From positions 1,054,001 through 1,118,000 of the forward strand of contig OY762962.1 in the NCBI GenBank assembly GCA_963667195.1: DNA of 64,000 nt. Direction: 5' to 3'. Shown here piece after piece: positions 33,680 through 41,649 of the stretch. The notes below the pieces were generated by a model, which was not told where the DNA came from, searched no databases, and saw only the letters and a list, made by a program, of their open reading frames with translations. Within the stretch, counting starts at the first letter, position 1; each line of letters begins with the position of its first letter. The position numbers and the translations under genes were made by a program. Source of the stretch: UBA7703 sp963667195 (GTDB taxonomy: Bacteria; Bacillota; Clostridia; Christensenellales; CAG-138).

Positions 33680-34374
33680 TGCTGACAAAGGCGCAAAAAA
33701 GCGAAGCGCTCGCGATTTTACACGCAACCTATCCAAACGCGAAACCCGCGCTGGACTTCAGTACGCCGTTTGAGCTGCTGGTGGCAACCATCCTTTCCGC
33801 GCAGAGCACGGACGTGATGGTGAACAAATGCACGGCGGAGTTGTTCCCCGTCGCCAACACACCGGAAGCGATTGCCGCGATGACGGAGGAGGAGCTCTTC
33901 CCCTACATCAAGCGCTGCGGCTTTTTCAACACGAAAGGGCGGCATATCCTCGAAACCGCGCGCATCCTCGCGACGCAATACGCAGGCGAGGTTCCGGCGA
34001 GCATTGAGGAGCTACAAAAACTGCCCGGCGTCGGGCGAAAGACCGCAAACGTGGTCGCGAGCAACGCCTTCGGCATCCCCGCCATCGCGGTGGACACGCA
34101 TGTATTCCGCGTGAGCAATCGCATCGGCCTTGCCAACGCGAAAAACGTGGAAAAGACCGAGGAGCAGCTGCAAAAAGCGATTCCACGCGAGGACTGGACT
34201 GCGGCGCACCACTGGCTCATCTACCACGGACGTCAGATTTGCGATGCGCGAAAGCCGAAATGCGAAATCTGCCCGCTGAGTCATCTCTGCCTGTACTATC
34301 AAGGCGGAAAACAAGCGGCAAAGAAACCAGCCGCAAAGAAACTGAATAGCACCAAAACAACACAGAAAGACTAG
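33679..34374 (+). CDS. nth: Endonuclease III
   Basis: Nth is a bifunctional glycosylase/AP lyase for oxidised pyrimidines. The 231-aa product has ILSAQSTD (about 38-45), the helix-hairpin-helix LPGVGRKTANVVAS with the catalytic Lys (about 115-128), VDTHVFRVSNR with the catalytic Asp (about 137), and a 4Fe-4S loop Cx6Cx2Cx5C (CDARKPKCEICPLSHLC). An extra Lys/Ala-rich C-terminal tail of about 20 residues is present. Translation is coupled to glmM. Confidence 0.96.
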   Translation: MLTKAQKSEALAILHATYPNAKPALDFSTPFELLVATILSAQSTDVMVNKCTAELFPVANTPEAIAAMTEEELFPYIKRCGFFNTKGRHILETARILATQYAGEVPASIEELQKLPGVGRKTANVVASNAFGIPAIAVDTHVFRVSNRIGLANAKNVEKTEEQLQKAIPREDWTAAHHWLIYHGRQICDARKPKCEICPLSHLCLYYQGGKQAAKKPAAKKLNSTKTTQKD

Positions 34375-34382
34375 GTACCACC

Positions 34383-35648
34383 ATGCAATTTGTCGATAAA
34401 GCGCGCATCGTCGTCAAGGCCGGCAACGGCGGAGACGGGCACGCCTCCTTCCACCGCGAAAAATATGTGCAGCAGGGCGGCCCGGACGGCGGAGACGGCG
34501 GACGCGGCGGCGACCTCGTGTTTTTTGCCGATCCGCAGATGTCCACGCTGCTGGACTTCAAGTATCAGCGCTTTTACCGCGCGGAAAACGGCGAGCCGGG
34601 CAAAGCCGAGCTCAGCACGGGCAAGAACGGCAAGCCACTCGTGATTCGCGTACCCGTCGGCACCATTGTGCGGGACGTGGAAAGCGGCGCAATCCTCGCC
34701 GACATGAGCGAGGCGAACAAAGAGCGCATCATCCTTCGCGGCGGACGCGGCGGCAAGGGCAACGCAAAGTTTGCAACGGCAACCCATCAGGCGCCGAGAT
34801 TTTCCCAGCCGGGCATCAAGACCACGGAATATGAAGTGGAGCTGGAGCTCAAGTCGATTGCGGACGTTGGCCTCGTGGGGCTGCCATCCGTCGGAAAATC
34901 GACCATCCTCTCCGTGCTCACGGCGGCAAAGCCGAAGATCGCGGCGTATCACTTCACGACGCTCTCGCCAAACCTCGGCGTGGCCTCCCGCCACAACCGC
35001 TCGTTTGTGCTCGCGGATATCCCCGGCCTCATCGAGGGAGCTGCGGAAGGCGCGGGACTGGGTCACGACTTCCTGCGGCACATTGAACGCACGCGCATGC
35101 TGGTGCACGTGGTCGATATCGCGGGCAGCGAGATGCGCGATCCCATTGAAGATTTTCAGAAGATCAACGACGAGCTGACGAAGTTTTCTCCGCTTCTGGG
35201 CGAGATTCCGCAGCTGGTCGCGGCAAACAAGACCGACCTGCCCGAGTCGGAAGAAAACCTCGCAAAGTTTAAGGAAGCGTATCCGAACGTGGAGGTGTTC
35301 CCCGTTTCGGCGGTCACCGTGCAGGGCTTTGAGGCGCTGCTCGATCGCGTGGTGCAGGTGCTCGATACCCTGCCGCCCGTGCTGCGATACGAGGAGACGG
35401 ATCTCGTCGAAACCTCCAGCTATGAAGCGGGCTTCCACATCGAGCGCGGCGACGACGGCGTGTTTGACGTTACCGGCGGCGATGTAGAAAAGCTGCTCGA
35501 TTCCACCGACCCGGACGACGACCTCTCCATGCGCAGATTCCAGCAGATGCTGGTCAAGAACGGCATCATTGCGGCGCTGCGCGAGATGGGCGCGAAGGAC
35601 GGCGACAGCATCCGCCTCGGCGAATGGGAGTTTGACTTCCTCGACTAA
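34383..35648 (+). CDS. obg: GTPase Obg (CgtA)
   Basis: Obg is an essential 50S-associated GTPase. The 421-aa product has the Gly-rich OBG fold (about 1-158; GGDGGRGGDLVF), G1 GLPSVGKST (about 165-173), G3 DIPGLIEGA (about 211), G4 NKTD (about 280) and the C-terminal OCT domain (about 345-421). It is the third gene of the glmM-nth-obg run. Confidence 0.97.
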   Translation: MQFVDKARIVVKAGNGGDGHASFHREKYVQQGGPDGGDGGRGGDLVFFADPQMSTLLDFKYQRFYRAENGEPGKAELSTGKNGKPLVIRVPVGTIVRDVESGAILADMSEANKERIILRGGRGGKGNAKFATATHQAPRFSQPGIKTTEYEVELELKSIADVGLVGLPSVGKSTILSVLTAAKPKIAAYHFTTLSPNLGVASRHNRSFVLADIPGLIEGAAEGAGLGHDFLRHIERTRMLVHVVDIAGSEMRDPIEDFQKINDELTKFSPLLGEIPQLVAANKTDLPESEENLAKFKEAYPNVEVFPVSAVTVQGFEALLDRVVQVLDTLPPVLRYEETDLVETSSYEAGFHIERGDDGVFDVTGGDVEKLLDSTDPDDDLSMRRFQQMLVKNGIIAALREMGAKDGDSIRLGEWEFDFLD

Positions 35649-35711
35649 ATCCGGCGCGAGCTGAACTGGTACAAAACAAGAGAATATTGGATGCGAAAGG
35701 CGGTATCGAAG

Positions 35712-36137
35712 ATGGAGCAAGTAGCACGAATCAGCATTACCGTCGAGACGACGGTGCCCGTTTCGCCGGAGTTGGCGTGGGAATATTGGACAAAACCCGC
35801 GCACATCACCCAGTGGAATCAGGCCTCCGACGACTGGCACACGCCGCGTGCGGAAAGCGATCTTCGCGCGGGCGGCGCGTTCAGCTCTCGTATGGAGTCC
35901 AAGGATGGCAAATACGGCTTCGACTTCGGCGGCATTTTCGACACGGTGGAACCGCCTCGCCTTCTCGCCTACACGATCGGAGACGGGCGCAAGGTTCAGG
36001 TTACGTTTGAGTCCGTCGCGTCCGGCACGCATATCGTCGAAACGTTTGAGGCGGAAGGCGAAAACTCCGCCGAGCTCCAGCGCCAAGGCTGGCAGGCAAT
36101 CATGGACAGCTACCGCAAATACGTCACAAAACAATAA
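35712..36137 (+). CDS. SRPBCC/AHSA1 domain protein
   Basis: A 141-aa protein with the helix-grip fold of the SRPBCC superfamily (Pfam AHSA1-like): ISITVETTVPVSPELAWEYWTKPAHITQWN at the start and a C-terminal helix WQAIMDSYRKYV. These bind hydrophobic ligands or act as chaperone cofactors; the ligand is unknown. AAAGGCGG before the ATG at 35712 makes it preferable to the ATG at 35691. Confidence 0.85.
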   Translation: MEQVARISITVETTVPVSPELAWEYWTKPAHITQWNQASDDWHTPRAESDLRAGGAFSSRMESKDGKYGFDFGGIFDTVEPPRLLAYTIGDGRKVQVTFESVASGTHIVETFEAEGENSAELQRQGWQAIMDSYRKYVTKQ

Positions 36138-36154
36138 CGAATTCACGCAAGCAA

Positions 36155-36180
36155 AGCGCCCGCCTGACGGCGGGCGTTTC
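36155..36180 (+). terminator. Terminator of the SRPBCC gene
   Basis: CGCCCGCC and GGCGGGCG pair around TGAC, followed by TTTCT and then further Ts. Confidence 0.75.
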
Positions 36181-36199
36181 TATGTTTTTTCGTAAAAAA

Positions 36200-37090
36200 T
36201 CAGTAATCGATTCTAAAATAGTCCAGATATTTCTTGAACTGATCCTGCGCGGCAACGCAGGTTTCCCGCAGGTAGCCCCGCTCTTCTGGCCAGTTTTGCA
36301 GCCCGCGATAATAAAACATCTTGAGTTCATCGCCGATAATGAACGGGACAATGTTGTTGCGTAGGCATTCCTTGAACAAAATCAGCCGGCCCACGCGCCC
36401 GTTTCCGTCCTGAAACGCGTGAATCCGCTCAAACCGAGCATGAAAGTCGAGAATGTCGTCCAGCGTTTTATTCGGGATGGCATTATATACATGCAATAGC
36501 TTCTTCATCTCGTCCGAAACATCTTCCGGCGCGGTGGTCTGTTTACCGCCGACCTCGTTTGGCAGCCTCTTATAGCCGCCGACGGCAAACCAGCTCTTGC
36601 GCGCGTCGCTCGTGCCGCTCTTCAGCGTCAGGTGCAGTTGCTTGATGAAATTCTCGCTCAGCGTGGCATTCGCCTGATCGATGACACGATCGATACAGCG
36701 AAAGTGATTCGCGGTCTCCACGATATCGTCCACGTTGACGGAACCGCTGTCGGCTCCGATGGTGTTCGTCTCAAAGATATAGCGCGTCTGATCCTGCGTG
36801 AGCCTGCTTCCCTCTATGCGGTTGGAGTTGTAGGTCAGCTCAATCTGAACTTTGTGGTAGATGCCTCCGGGGAGATGCGCTTCCTTCTCCGCCCGGAGCC
36901 GATGCAGCAGCGTTTCCGGCGCGCTGTTCCGTTTGTTTACGCGCTCCGGCCGCTGTGCGCTTTCGGGAATGCTCCACGTCTTGCCCACGAGAAACGCTTG
37001 CGGAATCTTGCCGTTCGCGCAATAATTGCGCACCGTGCGCTCCGCAATACCCCAGCGCTTAGCCGTTTCCGCTACGGAAAGATAGTTCAT
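36200..37090 (-). CDS. Fic family protein with N-terminal HTH
   Basis: A 296-aa protein. Residues 1-45 form a MerR/excisionase-type helix-turn-helix (YLSVAETAKRWGIAERTVRNY). SNRIEGSRL (about 90) is the Fic inhibitory-helix motif and HAFQDGNGRVGR (about 220) is the catalytic loop. All key residues are present. GGAGG precedes the ATG at 37090. Three CTTGCCG-type half-sites upstream (37128-37189) suggest that the HTH represses its own promoter, which is inference. It is the second Fic gene in the window and unrelated in layout to the one at 13278. Confidence 0.88.
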   Translation of the reverse strand: MNYLSVAETAKRWGIAERTVRNYCANGKIPQAFLVGKTWSIPESAQRPERVNKRNSAPETLLHRLRAEKEAHLPGGIYHKVQIELTYNSNRIEGSRLTQDQTRYIFETNTIGADSGSVNVDDIVETANHFRCIDRVIDQANATLSENFIKQLHLTLKSGTSDARKSWFAVGGYKRLPNEVGGKQTTAPEDVSDEMKKLLHVYNAIPNKTLDDILDFHARFERIHAFQDGNGRVGRLILFKECLRNNIVPFIIGDELKMFYYRGLQNWPEERGYLRETCVAAQDQFKKYLDYFRIDY

Positions 37091-37127
37091 GCCTCTCGCC
37101 TCCTTCATATACGTTCATCATAACACG

Positions 37128-37189
37128 TTATCGGCAAGAAACATATCATAACTTCGAATGAAATTCGCTTTCTTGCCGATAGCGGCAAG
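37128..37189. promoter_or_regulatory. Repeated CTTGCCG half-sites upstream of HTH-Fic
   Basis: TTATCGGCAAGAAA (37128-37141) is inverted as TTTCTTGCCGATA (37169-37181), and another CGGCAAG (37183-37189) completes a CTTGCCG-ATAG-CGGCAAG palindrome. On the minus strand the proximal copy sits just upstream of a TATGAT -10. Confidence 0.5.
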
Positions 37190-37192
37190 TTT

Positions 37193-37564
37193 TTACTTTT
37201 GTATTTCCCGGCGGATCAGCTCCTGCGCGATTGCAAACGCGCGAAGTCTGCGTACCGCGAGGGTGTGCTGCGGCGTGCCCTCGGCGAACTTCGGCAGTAC
37301 GGATTCCACGCGAACCGAGGCAAACGCGAAGGCTTCGCTCGCCTGATTGAGGGATTCCAGTGAGAATTTAACCTCTTCGCCAGAGTCACCTTGCTCCCGC
37401 GCGATGAGTTGGAGCGCAAGCGAATATGCCGCGATGCCGCGCGCGGTCAGGCGGTGTTGCGCGGTGCCGTCCTTGAGCTTGAGAATTGCTTTTTCGCTCT
37501 TCATCCGCGTGGAGTCAATCGCCCGCGCGGCCTCGGAAAGTTCCTCTTTCGAAAAGACTTCCAT
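37193..37564 (-). CDS. Small helical protein with an internal repeat
   Basis: A 123-aa, charged, helical protein. Two halves resemble each other: residues about 15-55 (STRMKSEKAILKLKDGTAQH...LALQLI) and 80-120 (SVRVESVLPKFAEGTPQH...AIAQELIRRE). The shared GT-x-QH followed by an Arg-rich helix suggests an ancient tandem duplication. GGGAGG precedes the ATG at 37564. It lies downstream of the FAD gene, past a terminator. Function unknown. Confidence 0.75.
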   Translation of the reverse strand: MEVFSKEELSEAARAIDSTRMKSEKAILKLKDGTAQHRLTARGIAAYSLALQLIAREQGDSGEEVKFSLESLNQASEAFAFASVRVESVLPKFAEGTPQHTLAVRRLRAFAIAQELIRREIQK

Positions 37565-37579
37565 GCGTTCCTCCCGTTG

Positions 37580-37604
37580 AAAAAGCCCGCCGTAAAAGGC
37601 GGGC
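37580..37604 (-). terminator. Terminator of the FAD protein gene
   Basis: GCCCGCC and GGCGGGC around a 6-nt loop, then TTTTT on the minus strand. Confidence 0.8.
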
Positions 37605-37618
37605 AAGTTGTGTGTTTG

Positions 37619-39019
37619 TTACTGTTCTTCCGTCGCGAGCCTGCGACCCATCAGCACGCCCATGACCGAAGCCATCATGAGTCCGCGCGTCCAGCCACTG
37701 GAATCGCCCAGCGAGTAGAAGCCCTGAATGTTGGTCGTGAATGATTCGTCCATCTTTACACGGTTAGAGTAGAACTTCAGCTCCGGCGAATAGAGCAGCG
37801 TCTCCGCCGCGGCAAAGCCGGGCACGACGTGGTCGACCGCCTGAATGAAGTTGATGATGTTCGTCATCGCGCGATACGGCATCGCCGCGGTGATGTCTCC
37901 CGCGACCGCGTCCGGCAGCGTTGGCACCACGTTGGAGAACGAAAGCTCTCTCTGCCAGGTGCGCTTACCGTCGAGGATATCGCCATAGCGCTGCACGAGG
38001 ATGTGTCCCGCGCCGAGCATGTTGGTGAGTTCGCCGACCTTTTGCGCGTAGGCAATCGGTTGATCGAACGGCACATTGAAGTTATGCGAGCAGAGAATCG
38101 CCAAATTGGTGTTGTTGGACTTCTTCTCTTTATACGCGTGGCCGTTTACCACGGCGAGGTCGTTGTCGTAGTTCTCCTGGCTCACGAACCCGCCGGGGTT
38201 CTGGCAGAAGGTGCGAACCTTGTTGCGGAACGGCTGTGGATAGCCGATGAGCTTGCTTTCGTAGAGCACCTCGTTGACGGTCTCCATGACCTCGTTGCGC
38301 ACCTCGACGCGCACGCCGATATCCACCGTGCCGGGTTGATGCGCGATGCCGTGCTCCGCGCAGATGTTCTCCAGCCAGTCCGCACCGCGGCGACCGGTTG
38401 CGATGACGACCGTCTTTGCAAAGAGCTCAAAGCCCTGCTTGCCGTCGTTGAGCAGAACGCCCTTGCAGACGTTGTTTTCTAGGATCAGGTTTTCGCAGGC
38501 GTGGCCAAAGAGCATCTCCACGCCGTTTTTGAGCAGATATTGCTCGATGGCGTAGTAGATATCCTGCGCTTTTTCCGTGCCAAGGTGGCGAATCGGGCAA
38601 TCGACAAGCTTAAGCCCCGCCTGAATCGCGCGGCGGCGGATCTCCTTGACGGCTGCGGAGTTGTTGATGCCCTCAACGTGCTCGTCCGCGCCAAACTCCA
38701 GATAGATCCCGTCGGTATAATCGATCGCTGCCTGCGCCTTATCCGGCCCGATGAGTGTCGGCAAATCTCCGCCTACCTCAAACGAGAGCGAGAGCTTGCC
38801 ATCCGAAAACGCGCCCGCGCCAGAAAATCCGGTGGTGATGTGGCAATATGGTTTGCAGTTGACGCAGCGGCCGGTTACGGCCTTCGGGCAACGGCGCTGC
38901 TCCACAGCGAGGCCCTTTTCCACAATGACGATGCGCTGTTTTGTGCCGCGCTTGATCATCTCGAGTGCGGTAAAAATGCCCGAAGGGCCTGCGCCAACGA
39001 TCACAACGTCTGTCTGCAT
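37619..39019 (-). CDS. FAD-dependent dehydrogenase-like protein (COG2509)
   Basis: A 466-aa flavoprotein. The N-terminal Rossmann loop is VVIVGAGPSGIFTALEM (about 4-20). A Cys-rich segment CPKAVTGRCVNCKPYC (about 44-59) may bind metal or an Fe-S cluster. GDSSGWTRGLMMASVMG (about 440) is the C-terminal FAD-binding motif. It matches the uncharacterised FAD-dependent dehydrogenases of anaerobes. GGAGGAAC precedes the ATG. Substrate unknown. Confidence 0.9.
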   Translation of the reverse strand: MQTDVVIVGAGPSGIFTALEMIKRGTKQRIVIVEKGLAVEQRRCPKAVTGRCVNCKPYCHITTGFSGAGAFSDGKLSLSFEVGGDLPTLIGPDKAQAAIDYTDGIYLEFGADEHVEGINNSAAVKEIRRRAIQAGLKLVDCPIRHLGTEKAQDIYYAIEQYLLKNGVEMLFGHACENLILENNVCKGVLLNDGKQGFELFAKTVVIATGRRGADWLENICAEHGIAHQPGTVDIGVRVEVRNEVMETVNEVLYESKLIGYPQPFRNKVRTFCQNPGGFVSQENYDNDLAVVNGHAYKEKKSNNTNLAILCSHNFNVPFDQPIAYAQKVGELTNMLGAGHILVQRYGDILDGKRTWQRELSFSNVVPTLPDAVAGDITAAMPYRAMTNIINFIQAVDHVVPGFAAAETLLYSPELKFYSNRVKMDESFTTNIQGFYSLGDSSGWTRGLMMASVMGVLMGRRLATEEQ

Positions 39020-39212
39020 ATGTGTTCCTCCTAGTCAGTGTCCGAGTTTGCGTTCGTGCCGGAAGCGCGATTTTTCGGGGCGGAATCGCCCGAATCGCGT
39101 CAACCAACAAAGTAATATATTTATCAGAAATCAACGGTTTTGTCAAATAAAACCTGCGTAAAACGCAAAACAGCGCGATCTCGTGCCCGCTCTTTTCAGT
39201 CCAGAGAAAGCA

Positions 39213-39221
39213 TGGTATAAT
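39213..39221 (+). promoter_or_regulatory. Extended -10 promoter
   Basis: TGGTATAAT about 35 nt upstream of the sigma-like membrane protein gene. Confidence 0.5.
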
Positions 39222-39254
39222 GATACATCTTGTAAACGTAGGAGCGCCTCAGGA

Positions 39255-40022
39255 ATGCAGCTATCAGAATTGGTCCGCCGCATCCGCAGCGGTGAAAAAG
39301 AAGCCGTCAAGGAGCTCGTCGCGACATACGGCAGCGCGGTTTATCAGCGCGCCTTTGAGCGCACGAACGACAAAGAGCTCGCGCGCGAAGCCGCACGCCA
39401 AACCTTCGGCCAGTTTGTCGCAATCGTGCAGCAGCAGCCGCAGGACGATGGCTGGACGCTCTGGTTTGGCGACCTGATCGAGCGCAACATCTCGACCTAT
39501 GCGCAGATCAGCACCGACATGCGCACCATCGAGAGCGAGCTGGATCACGAGCTGGTACAGACAACTCCTGCTTATACGGCAACCCCCGCTTACACAGCAC
39601 CAGCGCCCGCAGCGCAACCCGCGGCAAAAGAACCGGAGTCCTTCATCTGGCGCGCACCGGAGCCGGAAGCACCGCAGCGCAAACCGGAACCGCCGCAGCA
39701 AAGCTGGCGCGAGGCAGAGGAACTGCCGCAGCGTGCACCGGAAAAGGGCAGGCGCAACGACAAGAAACGCAAGCAGGATGATCGCGGCAGGGAACCCGAA
39801 CCACGCGCACACAAGGACAGCATTCGGGACGAAATCTTCGACGAACCCTATCGCAAAAAGGCGAAAGGCGGCGCGGGCCACGGATTCTCCATCGTGCTGC
39901 TGATTCTCGTGAGTCTCCTGTTGCTCTGGGTTGTTGTGGGCGTCGCGATGACGCTGCAATGGATTCCGACCTACGACCTCGGCTTCAACTGGTTTAACCA
40001 GAATGTGTTTAAGCTCTTTTAA
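39255..40022 (+). CDS. Membrane-anchored protein with sigma region 2-like N-terminus
   Basis: A 255-aa protein. Residues 1-60 (LSELVRRIRSGEKEAVKEL...DKELAREAARQTFGQFV) follow the pattern of region 2 of ECF sigma factors. No region 4 follows. Instead there is a Pro/Ala/Glu/Lys-rich linker (about 105-205), one transmembrane helix (about 213-236) and a short outside tail. AGGAG lies 11 nt before the ATG at 39255. It is not a normal sigma factor; a role as anti-sigma-like or sequestering partner is speculation. Confidence 0.75.
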   Translation: MQLSELVRRIRSGEKEAVKELVATYGSAVYQRAFERTNDKELAREAARQTFGQFVAIVQQQPQDDGWTLWFGDLIERNISTYAQISTDMRTIESELDHELVQTTPAYTATPAYTAPAPAAQPAAKEPESFIWRAPEPEAPQRKPEPPQQSWREAEELPQRAPEKGRRNDKKRKQDDRGREPEPRAHKDSIRDEIFDEPYRKKAKGGAGHGFSIVLLILVSLLLLWVVVGVAMTLQWIPTYDLGFNWFNQNVFKLF

Positions 40023-40045
40023 TGTAAAAAACGCATTTGCGCAAC

Positions 40046-40075
40046 AAAAAAGATCGGGTTTCACCCGATCTTTTT
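40046..40075. terminator. Bidirectional terminator
   Basis: AGATCGGG and CCCGATCT around a 5-nt loop, with T5 on plus and T6 on minus, between convergent genes. Confidence 0.85.
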
Positions 40076-40081
40076 GATTGT

Positions 40082-40354
40082 TTACTTCTCTTCCGGCTTT
40101 TGACGGTAGAGCACAAACTTTCTGCCGATGCACTGGATTACCTCGGCACCAAGTGCTTCGGCAAGCTGCGTCGACGCGTCCTTTGCCGAAAGCGCGCTGG
40201 TTTCGAGTACCGCAAGCTTGATCAGCTCGCGCTTGGTCAACGCCTCGTCCACGCTCTTGATCAGGTTTTCTCCAATGTCTTCCTTGCCGATCTGAAAAAT
40301 CGGCTTGAGTGTATTCGCCAATTTGCGATATCCCGCGCGTTCCGCTCCGGTCAT
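40082..40354 (-). CDS. yhbY: YhbY family RNA-binding protein
   Basis: A 90-aa CRS1/YhbY (CRM) domain protein that associates with pre-50S ribosomes in other bacteria. It has LRKLANTLKP-type start (GYRKLANTLKPIFQIGKEDI), LIKSVDEALTKRELIKL in the middle and IGRKFVLYR at the end. Length is typical. Confidence 0.92.
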   Translation of the reverse strand: MTGAERAGYRKLANTLKPIFQIGKEDIGENLIKSVDEALTKRELIKLAVLETSALSAKDASTQLAEALGAEVIQCIGRKFVLYRQKPEEK

Positions 40355-40473
40355 ATTCTGGCATCCCCTCTCCCGCTTGCGCGGGGTTCGAATTTTTTAT
40401 TTTTGCGCCTGATTATAACACGTCATGCGTGAAAAAGCGAGAGAGTCTGCGGAAAATTGCGCGATGACAATGT

Positions 40474-41478
40474 TTAGATGATCGGCGCTAAAAATCCGCC
40501 GCCGGGCAGCATGAACGATTGCCCGTTGAGATACGCATTATCCGGCGCGTTGGAATCATAGTAGAGATTGAATCCGTTGGACTCGATGTTCTGGTGTGTC
40601 ACGTCCGCATTGACCAGCGCGGTCAGATACGTTTCCCCGGTGAGGATGAGCTTGCTCGACGCGTCCAGATAGACGGACGCTCTCGCGGGCAAAGTGCCGC
40701 CGAGATCGCCGGTAAAGGAAGCGTTATTGGAAAGGTGGATCGTAAGCGTCGCATCCTCCGCAAAGCTGGTCATCGCGGTGACCGCCGTATTGTCCAGCGT
40801 GAGGAAATTATCGCCGGAAAGCACGCGCAGCATCTCTCCGCTCTTGGAGGCAAGGGTCACGCCGCTGAGCGTGAGTCTTCCTCCGAGAAGCAGGATGCAC
40901 GGGGAATCCGCTCCCTCCGTTGAGAGCGTGCTTGCCGTCACGGATGCCGCCGCATCTTCGCGCACGAGGATTGCGGGCGAGGATTCGCCGGAGGTGTACA
41001 CGGAGGAATCGTTGATCGACATCTGGGTGCCTTCCGCCGAAACCGCCAAGCCCACCGCGCCTTTCGCGTTGGTGGTGACGTTGCAGGTGTTCAGGGTCAG
41101 CTGTCCCTTGGAGATCACCGCGACCGCCGCGTTGATTCCGCTGGTGTAGTCGCCGGAAACATCCGCCGTCTTGTCGATGTCCGTGCCGGTCATGGTTAAA
41201 ATCCCCAGCTTCTCGACGAGTACCGCGTTTACGTTTGCGGTGTTGGAGGCGTATGTTTCGTTGCTGGATTCCATGGTCTCTCCGTCGACGGTATAGAGAC
41301 TGCTGTTGGATGAGGCGGGCGTCCCGCTTTCCGGAACGGTGTCGCCGCCAGACGTTACCTGCACCGCTTCCGCATCCGTGGCCTTCTGCTGCACGGGCGA
41401 CCTGCCGCAGCCCGCAGCAAACAGCAATAGCAGCGCCATTGCAACCGGCAGCACTCGCTTGAACATTGATGATTTCAT
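40474..41478 (-). CDS. Lipoprotein with beta-helix-like repeats
   Basis: A 334-aa predicted lipoprotein with lipobox FAAGCGRS (about 21-28). The mature part is Ser/Thr/Ala-rich with many short strand-turn repeats (LTLNTCNVTTNAKGAVGL; SLSTEGADSPCILLLGG; LTLSGVTLASKS), the pattern of a right-handed beta-helix or pectate-lyase-like surface protein. AAGGAG precedes the ATG at 41478. No catalytic motif is evident. Function unknown; adhesion or polysaccharide binding is possible. Confidence 0.78.
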   Translation of the reverse strand: MKSSMFKRVLPVAMALLLLFAAGCGRSPVQQKATDAEAVQVTSGGDTVPESGTPASSNSSLYTVDGETMESSNETYASNTANVNAVLVEKLGILTMTGTDIDKTADVSGDYTSGINAAVAVISKGQLTLNTCNVTTNAKGAVGLAVSAEGTQMSINDSSVYTSGESSPAILVREDAAASVTASTLSTEGADSPCILLLGGRLTLSGVTLASKSGEMLRVLSGDNFLTLDNTAVTAMTSFAEDATLTIHLSNNASFTGDLGGTLPARASVYLDASSKLILTGETYLTALVNADVTHQNIESNGFNLYYDSNAPDNAYLNGQSFMLPGGGFLAPII

Positions 41479-41601
41479 ATTCTTACACGCTCCTTGTGCA
41501 AAATACTTGCTTTTCAGTTGACTTTGCGCGATCAAATTCACGCGATTTGATCTTAGTAAACACTTGTGTCCGGCGCATGTCGCCTGTATGAATGTTCTGT
41601 C

Positions 41602-41632
41602 AAAAAAACCCGCGCGTTATTTCCGCGCGGGT
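41602..41632 (-). terminator. Terminator of icd
   Basis: ACCCGCGCG and CGCGCGGGT around a 7-nt loop, then T7 on the minus strand. Confidence 0.85.
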
Positions 41633-41649
41633 CAATTTTGAGCGATGCT

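Noticed and set aside
34371..36146. 591-codon minus-strand open frame opposite obg
   Set aside because: It lies antisense to obg and the SRPBCC gene; composition is that of a shadow frame.
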